Below, in pieces: positions 19,435-27,663 of a DNA stretch of 27,663 bases. The first letter of the stretch is position 1, and every line of letters starts with the position of its first letter. The stretch comes from Lingula anatina (taxonomy: Eukaryota > Brachiopoda > Lingulata > Lingulida > Lingulidae): positions 82,366-110,028 of the forward strand of contig NW_019775391.1 in the NCBI RefSeq assembly GCF_001039355.2, given 5' to 3'. Under the pieces are notes generated by a model. That model was given only the letters and a program-made list of their open reading frames with translations, was not told the origin of the DNA and did not search any database. Position numbers and translations under genes: made by a program.

Positions 19435-19886
19435 TTATTATATAATTGATTTTATTTGAAAAAAAAAAATAGATGATTGAAAAAACCCTAATTTCGTCAC
19501 GGCCTCAGTATCAAAATGTAAACTGTAGTAACAGTGCAAAGTCATATTAAGTTAGCAAAATCCGTGCTAACTCTCGTGTTCATACCCGCAGATCCTGTAC
19601 AATTTTATCTTCAGCATTTTCTTAAATTGTGGTCCTCCTGGGTGGATTTTCATTGCTACGGTGATAAACACCACATCCATCTCAAGGCATTTCCCGAGCA
19701 AATTGCAGCAGGTGCGATATTCGAAACTATCGTTTTAATTTTACGCTACAAAATCATTCGAAACTAAATCGTTCAGCTAGCTTTACGACATCGGCGGCAA
19801 CAATAAACGACGTGAAGGACGGACGCAATACGTGATGGATTAACAGCACAAAATGCCCAGAAAACGACTATTTTAGGTGACCAACT
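19196..19886. other. Upstream region / putative promoter and 5' UTR of the signal-peptide gene
   Basis: Contains a (TTC)n at 19399-19433 and then more mixed sequence from about 19550 with several CpGs before the ATG at 19887. No TATA box stands out. The frame at 19534-19767 has no recognisable content. Confidence 0.4.
19399..19433. repeat. (TTC)n microsatellite
   Basis: About eleven TTC triplets, followed by TTATTATTA. Confidence 0.95.
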
Positions 19887-19962
19887 ATGGCCACTGTTAA
19901 TACACTGGTGCTACTGTGTCTTCTGGTGACTCAAGGAGGCACAGAAACCACGGAAAACCAAG
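19887..19962 (+). CDS. First coding exon with signal peptide; secreted or membrane protein (partial)
   Basis: ATG at 19887, preceded by an in-frame TGA at 19878, opens MATVNTLVLLCLLVTQGG followed by TETTENQ. This is a short n-region, a leucine-rich hydrophobic core of about eight residues and a small-residue cleavage region, i.e. a typical eukaryotic signal peptide. The 25 codons plus one base end at a consensus donor, AAG|GTAAGT, giving a phase-1 intron, as is common after signal-peptide exons. The frame stops two codons into the intron, so it is too short for ordinary ORF calling. No second exon was found before the window end, so intron 1 would exceed 7.7 kb. Identity of the mature protein is unknown. 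Confidence 0.62.
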
Positions 19963-20431
19963 GTAAGTGATGTAGGCCGTGGATCGAGCCGTTTAATCCT
20001 CGTTGTAGTTGTCCCTGTATCATCCTGGCTAAGACACCTGTGTTTCCACAACACCTGTCCCTGAGTCCTGGACTTGGCGCGTTTATCTCCCGGGAAAATG
20101 TGGGTTAGAGCTTGATATAACTGGTGTGTAGGTTACGCTGTGAAGGGTTAATTCCCTCTTATGGTTGTGATTGATCGGGTTTAAATCATAATTAATATTA
20201 ATTAAAAATTTAAAAATGATAGTTTAAATAAGACTCTACGTTATTTTGATTGTCTAGTGGATCTAAAAGCCACATAAAATCTTTTAGAATACCAGCCTAG
20301 TCTACCATAATGCAATGATTATAGTGATACTAATAAACAAATGAATAAATTAAAAAGTAATAGTCATATGGACATAAATCTATTTTTGACTGCACAAGTA
20401 CTAACTTGTAGTGCCAGGGGCAGGTAGAACC

Positions 20432-20505
20432 GGCCGGATAGCTTAGTAGGTAAGAGCACTCGCCCTGTAAGCGAGGGGTCCCGGGTTCGATTCCTGGTCT
20501 GGTCG
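20432..20505 (+). tRNA. tRNA-Thr(TGT)-like gene, probably a pseudogene or SINE head
   Basis: Folds as a full cloverleaf. The 7-bp acceptor stem (GGCCGGA with TCTGGTC) has two G-U pairs, the D stem is GCTT/GAGC, and the anticodon stem CTCGC/GCGAG is perfect. The anticodon is TGT at 20466-20468 and the T stem is CCGGG/CCTGG. Box A (TAGCTTAGTAGG) and box B (GGTTCGATTCC) are intact, and TTTTT at 20510-20514 is a Pol III terminator. Against function: base 33 is C instead of the nearly invariant T. It may be the tRNA-derived head of a SINE, but no second copy or A-rich tail is visible here. A minus-strand open frame across it is a shadow. Confidence 0.75.
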
Positions 20506-21088
20506 GTGATTTTTCTGCACTCACCCCAAATCGCTACAAACTGAATCTTATACTTCAATACTAGTACATACTCCTACAATGGAGTACATTCAGTTAATAG
20601 TTTTGATGGCTTTTGCATTTCTTCTACATGAGTTTGCTCATCTCATATAATGCTTTGGAAGCCATTTTTGTGCTAGTATTTTAATTATCCATCAATGTCA
20701 TCATATTATTCTAAGTTTTCTTCTCTTAGTAATTAATAGGAGTGGGTAGGGTGGCAGGCACACAAGTTTTGATAAAGTGGTATACTAGACAAAGACAGTT
20801 TTACTGAACGTACTCATAATTTATGGAAGGCAAAAAAGTGAATGCAGTGCATTCTGTGGTCCTGTCTTATATTGCTTGTTTTACTCGTTTTAAAGCTTTT
20901 AGCTGCGTAATATTTGTTGTGGTAATTAACTGAGCAGAGAGGAAAACAAATTAAGTGACATTTATATGATGTCACTCAACGTGCTAGTACCACTTAGCAT
21001 TATGTTTTTAAGAACAAGTTACAAGTACAGTACTAGGACCAATTAATTTGGAACAGGCTGTGATTTTTTCAAGTAATTAATTGCATCT

Positions 21089-21107
21089 CTCTCTCTCTCT
21101 GTCTCTC
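21089..21107. repeat. Short (CT)n tract
   Basis: CT dinucleotides with one GT interruption. Not followed by composite-unit sequence. Confidence 0.85.
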
Positions 21108-21613
21108 AAACACATTTAATTAAATGTTTTGCTTCCCTGTATATATAAATACATGTAAATATAAAACAACAGTTTTTAATTATGAAGGCTTAACCGGATT
21201 ATCAAGATTTTTAACCTTCCTTTCCAGCCTATGTGAAGTAAACTTGTTTGCAGCTGCTCATGCAGTGTCTTATTTGATGCTGTTATATTAATCAGTAAAT
21301 CAAGACTAAGAGAGCCTAACACCTTTTTTTAACAAGCATGTCCTGTGACACTTGCTTGTGACATCATTTACAATAACTTGCTTTAGTCAATCAACAGCTT
21401 AGTCACTTAAAACTGAAAAGAGTGCTCCTGTGCGTAGACATAACTGTCTGACTGGTGATTTGGCATACATTTAAAGCTCATCAAAGCTGAAATATAGTAA
21501 ATAACGTATATTTTGGTACTCTATCTGTAGAGAATCTTCCATAAATTCATACTTGGAGGAGATATTTAGAAATGTTTCTTTCGACTATCCCTCAAATTTT
21601 ACAATTTCTGTGT

Positions 21614-21632
21614 AAAAAAAAAAAAAAAAAAA
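21614..21632. repeat. Poly-A run of about 19
   Basis: An uninterrupted A run inside the presumed intron. It could be the tail of a retroposed insertion, but no matching body or target duplication was recognised. Confidence 0.85.
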
Positions 21633-24390
21633 GTCATGAAAGGAGAGAGCCTGTATTGTGAGAGTTTAAGCCAGGATACAACATATCATTGAATGATAGT
21701 TTAATGTGAACTAACCCATAGGCCTTTCTACTACTTGTCGAGTAACATAACCAACAAGAGTTTATAATATAGAAAAATGGGCACCCCCTTCTGGGCACGA
21801 CGCTGCATGGCTGATAGCTTTGTGTGCTGTTTGTGTGTTCTTGTAAAATAACAAGAGGGTTCGGCAAATATGTTTTCTTACCAATCAATGCAGGTTTGCA
21901 GCCTTTGTGTGGAGAGTGCGTTGAGGTTTTGTGTTTTTTCCTCTGCTGTTTGTTGGTAATAATACGTCTTCTCAGCTCGCACTGCGAGAGTTCTCTATAA
22001 TGATTGAAAGTCCTTGTAGCACCTAGCTTGCTGGCTTTGTGTAGGATTGTTTTGTGGTTGCTGAACTTGTGTTAAGCATGGGAAATATGTTGCTGGTGGC
22101 TAAAAGTTATAACTTCTCTTCTTAGGACACTGTCTGTAGGAAAGGAAACTTCTTATATGTGTCAATCCATAGAACTACTAGTAAGATAGATTTTGAGCCT
22201 GAATAGAAGAGTTTAAACAAGTTTTCTTCTCTCATTAAGATCTTTCACACAGTGTTCACCCTCCTTTTTTTTGGTCATTTTTATTTCCATCAGTTTCGTT
22301 TCAGAGTATGAATGTGATGGAATTATTTTCCTTGAATCAATATTATCTTCCTGTGGTTTGAAAACATGCATGTAGGTTTCAAGATGGAGACACTTTCATG
22401 GTAAAACTGAACTGAGTGAAGAATGAAATCTCTTTACTGTCTTTAAAAAAAATCACATTTCCTTTTTTAAGAAAAGAAAAAGCAATTAAAACCAAGAGAG
22501 ACAAAGTCTGTAATAAACTTTTAGCCCTGAAGTCATGAACAGCTGTATTTAATTCAAAACTGCAGATATAATTGGTGGCAAATTACCCCCACAAGTCATT
22601 TATACACACGCTGACTGCAGTATAGAGCTGAGAGTTTACCCAAGTGGAACTTGTGCATATTTTGAAATAGATTTGAAATTGGTGTCAGTTAAAGGTGACT
22701 ACTCTGACACTGAAATATTGAGACCTGTTCGTAAAGGGACTGGTTTTAACTGAAGGAGATATTTATAAGAAACTGATGTTGCACCTGGGCTTTTTTGTAC
22801 TTAAACTAATTACTTATTAATTACACATCACTAAACTGCCTTTCTCTGTCTTTGCAGTCTACTTCTGCTATTAGTGTAACTGTTATATGAAGTTATTAAA
22901 CCAACTTATTCAACTTTCCATGGTAGATGTAACGTAAACTGCCAGTCTACCTTTTAGTCTAACCTGTTTTTAACTGTAGTGGGTATGTGCACCCCTCTGA
23001 TGGAAGTAATAAATGAGTTTAGATCTTAAAATGTATCCTCCGTGCCTAGTTCCTTGTCAACTAGGGGAACCAGATGGTACATTTAATTAACTCCACACAT
23101 AACTCAGTCATCTTTGACTTCTCACTTACAGGAACCTCGTTCCATTTAATCTGACATTGAGCAATTAAAGGTTACAGCATTGAGCAAATTGGCCATTAGT
23201 GGAAAACTGGAAACATCAAGATCAGCTGAAGATGTATAAGAAATAGGCATGAACCGGGCACTTATTTTCAAAAAAAAAAAATACATGATGATCTTATTTT
23301 TCCGTCCAAAGCAAAATGGCTCTGCATCAAATTCTTTGTACAGATTTATATTCAGATATTGTGATTAATTTCATCATTTTGATCCTTCTATAGAAATCCT
23401 AAAGGTTACGTCCAATATCCCAGACTATTAAAATATCAGTGAGCATCGTCTTACCATGATTGGTTCTGTTAGACTGATACGTCTCTTGCCTCACTGAGCT
23501 CAGAGACGTTCAAATTCAATCTTTTCTGTCGGCTGCCTGGCAGTCTATTTACAGTAGCGCGTTATCAGAGAGATTGGAGAATTACTGGGATCATCAGCGC
23601 CACTAAAAGGCCATGTTGATTACGGTCCCAATGGTATTTCACGGGTAGAATTGACTTTTAATTCACTGTGCGAGATTCTTGTGAATGTTCGCTGTTGAAA
23701 GTATTGAAGAAAGGGATGTACAGATTGAATAAAAAAAGAAGGCAGATCTTTGAAATATTTTTAGACTTGGAAAAGATACTGATATATAACTGGCAAAGCA
23801 GATACTTGTTAATTTATATTAAAAAAAAAGGAAAAAAAAAAAAACTAAAAAGATAAAGCACAGGCTGTAAGATGAAATGAGCACTAAACTCACAGTGTAT
23901 GATTTTGTAGTACTAGTAATATATATATTTTTTATTTATAAAATAAATGTAGAAGTATTTCATTTGAATTAATATTTAGAAAAAGAAGTTCAGAATGCAC
24001 CAGTTATGATATATGACAAATGAAGCTGTTAAAAAAATTAACCATTGTTTGCATTACAGTATACACCAGTAAACAAGTTATACTCATTAAAGAAAACTGT
24101 TAATTATCTAAGATAAGTAATTAAAGTGACTCTAAAGACCACAGCCAAAATAGATTGATTGCATTAAATTTATCATAAGTCAGTTAATCAAAGCTCTGAA
24201 TCCTGCAGAGTTCCTGATATTTGATGATAATCATCTACATTGTCACTGGCCAGGGCTGGGTGTGAAGTTCTCAAGTAAATTGCATTAACATTAATTGGTG
24301 ACTCAGCTGCAGGGATGGTTACTGGACAGATCTATGACTTATTAGAAATTTATATCTGATTTAAGGAGGATTGTTTTAACATTGAGTATA

Positions 24391-24413
24391 AGAGAGAGAG
24401 AGAGAGAGAGAGA
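24391..24413. repeat. (GA)n microsatellite, split by a MITE
   Basis: A GA tract directly left of the family-C element at 24417. GA-rich purine sequence resumes on its right side. Confidence 0.9.
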
Positions 24414-24416
24414 TAG

Positions 24417-24591
24417 CAGACCCGTAGCCGGGGGGGGGGGGGGGGGCGGGGGGTTTCGAAAGAACTGCTCCTTTTGCTGTGAAAAGGCCCACTCTGGGTA
24501 AAATTTGATCTAGGTACATGAAGTTTTTATGGGAAAAGGTCCACTTTTCAGAAAAAGAACCCCTCTTTTGAAATTGCTGGCTACAGGCCTG
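24417..24591 (+). mobile_element. MITE family C, 175 bp, 5-bp target duplication GATAG
   Basis: Starts CAGACCCGTAGCC and ends GGCTACAGGCCTG, with GATAG at 24412-24416 and 24592-24596. It contains a long G run after the left terminus. It aligns with the nested element at 18965-19142 (inverted) and the fragment at 15311-15379. Confidence 0.9.
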
Positions 24592-24740
24592 GATAGGGAG
24601 ATGAGGAGAGAAAGATTGAGTGAAAAGAGAGAGATAAAAAGAGAGAGAGGGAAGAAGGAGAGAGAAAATAAGGGAATAGCGAGAAAAAAAGTGAGAGAAG
24701 GGTGGTTAAGAGAGGGATATGCTGGGGGTGTAGAGAAGAG
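24592..24740. repeat. Purine-rich (A/G) tract on the plus strand
   Basis: About 150 bases with almost no pyrimidines, rich in GAGAGA. It gives an Arg/Glu/Lys-rich plus frame and a Ser/Leu/Phe-rich minus frame, neither credible as a gene. Confidence 0.85.
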
Positions 24741-25291
24741 AGGCAATAAAGAAGTTGGAAGTTACTGCATCTATCATTTCACATTGAATAACATTTCACA
24801 GTATTGACCATGACAATCAAACATAAACTTGTGTACAGCATGTTGGTAAACAGATCACACCATTTGAAAATAAGTCTTAATTATTCACCAGCTGTTTGAT
24901 AATTCAAGGAGGCATGAACAAAATCACCTTCACCGTTATCATCCAAAATTAAAAGCAATCAGTTAAAATAAGACGAATTAACACAAGCACTACTCGGCCG
25001 ACTTCACCAGAATATGAATAGTTAAGCAGGAGATGTTGCGTACTTGTCCTGTCATCAGTGATATCCCCTGTTAGCCATATTGATTTCCACTTCGCGCTAT
25101 TTGCTCAGGCAGACGTAAGAGAATTCTCTGATTGGATTTGACGAGCTATGATTCATATTTTATTGTAGTTGATGGGGTGAGCAGCCAGCAGTTTAATCTA
25201 GAGTCCCTGGGGAGAACGGGCCGAGATAAAAGGGATGGAGGGTCTTGTGTAGCACTGTGTGAGGTGGTGTGTTTGTGGTATTCAATATTAG

Positions 25292-25536
25292 ACGGGGTTT
25301 CAGCAGGATTGACCCATCTCTGAGGGGATTTTCACTAAATAACAATCAACTTAAGCAGCTTAAATGTCTGTCAAGCCTACTGAAGCTGCTACTGGTAAGG
25401 GGTAATTTAGTATTGTTTAGCAGCCTCAGTAGGCGTGTCAGACATCTAAGCCGCTTAAGCTGAAAGCAATTTAGCGAGAAACCCCTCGGATATGGATCGA
25501 TCCTATTAGATCAATCTAGGTATGGAAACCTAGTCC
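25292..25536 (+). mobile_element. MITE family H, copy 3, long foldback
   Basis: Left half (about 25311-25395) and right half (about 25420-25500) are inverted repeats of 75-80% identity, sharing AGCTTAAGC/GCCTACT-type motifs with the copy at 15083-15307. The left terminus looks shortened. A 19-bp direct repeat (TTGTGGT-N-TTCAATATTAG) flanks it at 25273-25291 and 25537-25555, far longer than the family's usual 3-bp duplication. Confidence 0.75.
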
Positions 25537-27015
25537 TTGTGGTCTTCAATATTAGTCTATGGTAACTGTCTGATGTGATTTGGCAAACAAGTAAAACCAG
25601 TTCTAGATCAGCCCGAGTGATGTCATAGACAATGACATATACATCAGTTGTCAGCTCAGCAGCAGTTCATCTGACACATTGCAGAGTATACACGTTAGCA
25701 TCTTAATAAATCAACTTTGACTAATTGCAGTCAGCAATTTTAACCAATGACACCTTAAAAAAACTTTCATGTCTTTTAAATCAATAATAAAATCAAGGAC
25801 AAAGACTTTAGTGAGTTCTCTTAAAACTTTGAATTTCTGTTGTACATAATTATACAAACATGACATCTGTTACCTGTATATTTATAAATACAGTAGCCTG
25901 TTTTTGTTCCAGTAGCTTTCGCAAAATTATAGTCATGCAAAAAGATGCAAATAGTGAGCAACAGCAGGCATTTGCAGTCAACATAGAGAATTTGAGAAGT
26001 GTTCAGAACGCTGCCATGAATTTTGCAATAATTGTATGGCATTATCTCATCTTGACAAACATTGGCAGAAGGCTGCAGGCATCGAGAGCACTTACGATTT
26101 CATACATGAGTATTTCCTGTCTCTCTGAACATACGTACACCCAGCTAGCCACACTGTATAAACACACTACAATATCTGTGTACACTACTTTAAGTGCGTG
26201 TTTTTAGAGTTGTGATTCATGTGATATGGATCGATTTGTCCTGTATTAAAGTGTATTTATGATGATTTCATTTTTAGTTTGTGTCTGAGAGAATTTATTG
26301 AATTCCTGTAGATGGTGTACAATGGATGTTTGTAGAATGAATTTTTATAAATTAATTTTTTTGAAAAGTGTGAAATAGAATTTTAAAGTTGATTATAATA
26401 CGAAGGTGGAGAGCACCTTTAGTATGCAGAACTTTGTCAAGGCAAAATGTCAGTTATTATTAAGTATAAGAATAAATTCAGTTGGTATGGTACTAATCCT
26501 AATCCCCCTACAATGACTATTTTAAAATTGCATCAAAATTTCTGGAGAACTGTTTATGGTATCTTGTCTAATAAAAAAAGACAGGCAGATAAACCAATGC
26601 TGAAGCAGACAGAACTTTCTTCTTTGGCAGAGGTAACAAAATTCTACAACTTGGAAAAAATGCAGATAGTAGACAATGTGGCTCTCAGGAGTATCTACAG
26701 CACTCTGAATCTTTGGTGAAGAAGCCTCTTATCTGGGATCACAATTCTGTACCTCAGAATGTTTGGCTTGTAAATTAAGTTTTCAATTAGTCTGGTTTAC
26801 TTTGAGGCTCAAGTACTTGAGATATCAGAGGAAGCTGGCTTCAAACTTGGAGTGAATGATTTGATTGGTTTCTGTCTTAATACGTAAGGTGAAATTGGAA
26901 AGATACAAAACATGGTACTTAAGCTACTTTAGGAAATTGAAGGAATTATTTTTGACGTAATTGAGTTCAGATGTGAATTGAGTTGAATATTTTAGTGCTT
27001 TTATATTATAGTTAA

Positions 27016-27350
27016 AGGGATAATAACTCTTCGTATGATATCTTTATTTCACAATAAAAACATTGTGACAACTCATAGAAATATAATATATTCTGTTTTA
27101 CCACAAAAATGGCAGTTATAGCTATTATTCTGATATCTGAGCTTGTCTTCAGATCACGTGACTCCCATTGATGGCTGTACTTTGTTATAATCTCTTAAGA
27201 GATTTTAACAAAAAACCAAACTTTTTAGAAAAAACCAGGGACTAACTTTGAATGTAAAAATGGATTCATTAACCATTGGTAAGTATGGGAAAATTGTTGT
27301 TTACTCCAGGAAAATTCATTTTTTGACCAAAATGAAGAGTTATTATCCCT
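27016..27350 (+). mobile_element. TTAA-flanked MITE (family E), copy 2
   Basis: 335 bp with perfect 17-bp termini AGGGATAATAACTCTTC / GAAGAGTTATTATCCCT, flanked by TTAA at 27012-27015 and 27351-27354. Similar throughout to 17899-18238 (for example AGGGACTAACTTTGAATGT in both). Termini better preserved than copy 1. Confidence 0.92.
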
Positions 27351-27663
27351 TTAAGAATATTGCCTAAAATGAGAATTTAGTCGTTGTTGAAATATTTTTG
27401 TGCTATTTGAAATTTTCCTGTTCACCACCATGCGATCAAGTTTTGTGAAGTAGGAGTTTACACAGCAAGAGTTCACTCAACCATTTATTAGCCAGTGCAC
27501 AACTGAAAATTTCAATTTATAATAGATATTTCAAACAACACAGAAATTCAGAATTATTTCAACTGTGGCATTTCAGTGTCTAACAAGTCCGTCGTTTTTA
27601 AAAATCTATTATTATTGTAACTTTTAGAGCATAACACAGCTGATGAAGTTCTTCGCAAGTTCT

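Larger units (their letters stand above)
19963..27663 (+). other. Probable first intron of the signal-peptide gene
   Basis: Begins GTAAGT. No convincing coding exon was found in 7.7 kb; good-looking acceptors such as TCTGTCTTTGCAG near 22858 are followed by early stops. Contents are the tRNA-like locus, MITE copies of families C, H and E, a poly-A run and purine-rich tracts. The frames at 25860-26207 and 26447-26719 show no recognisable domain. Confidence 0.5.

Noticed and set aside
20330-20558. Minus frames containing TRPGIEPGTPRLQGEC-type sequence
   Set aside because: This is the antisense translation of the tRNA-like element, a common false protein in animal genomes.
24510-24807. Arg/Glu/Lys-rich plus frame and Ser/Leu/Phe-rich minus frame
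   Set aside because: Both are produced by the purine-rich tract and the family-C element.
25860-26719. Plus frames of 115 and 90 codons (25860-26207 and 26447-26719)
   Set aside because: Longest in the right arm, but no domain, no convincing splice borders and composition like the surrounding AT-rich intron.

Overview
The window is animal (metazoan) nuclear DNA, most likely from a marine invertebrate; I cannot name the species. Genes are split into short exons with GT/AG borders. The sequence is AT-rich and crowded with microsatellites, foldback elements and short inverted-repeat transposons. Telomere-type TTAGGG repeats and a DZIP3-type HEPN protein also fit an invertebrate animal. Little of the window codes: most long open frames are low-complexity or repeat-derived, including the many 'SLSLSL' frames over CT tracts.

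Layout. (1) 1-1082 is a near-perfect 39-bp minisatellite. It lies just upstream of, and probably in the last intron of, a BCAS2/SPF27 splicing-factor gene whose terminal exon is at 1192-1303 (+), with a 3' UTR and AATAAA at 1789. (2) 2034-3092 holds three successive foldback structures. They abut a minus-strand HEPN_DZIP3-like coding exon (3090-3668), and one foldback loop contains a small diverged copy of that gene's 3' part. (3) 3669-7840 is non-coding: a 36-bp perfect palindrome flanked by a 7-bp direct repeat, a 261-bp inverted-repeat element with a 26-C run, two copies of a ~530-bp dispersed repeat, and an interstitial telomeric tract ending at an N. (4) 7841-12830 and 15380-17618 are two versions of one composite repeat, built of ~0.83-0.86-kb units that each begin with a (CT)n tract and finish in a shared right end. 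An N at 10830 joins two unlike units. (5) Between them (12831-15379) are a decayed LTR-retrotransposon gag remnant, cut by a Harbinger-like MITE, and a fragment of another MITE family. (6) 17697-19200 contains a 74-bp AT palindrome, a TTAA-flanked MITE, a GC-richer possible orphan exon, and a MITE nested in another MITE with a 5-bp target duplication. (7) 19887-19962 (+) is a probable first coding exon with a signal peptide and a phase-1 donor. The rest of the window (19963-27663) reads as its long first intron, carrying a tRNA-Thr-like locus and three further MITEs.

The three gene fragments are unrelated neighbours, not a pathway: a spliceosome component, a HEPN protein of a family often expanded in invertebrates, and a secreted or membrane protein. 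The best second-look items are the modular CT-headed composite repeat, the HEPN gene with its foldback and captured gene fragment, the palindrome with flanking repeats, and the filled and empty MITE sites that can be read inside the window itself.
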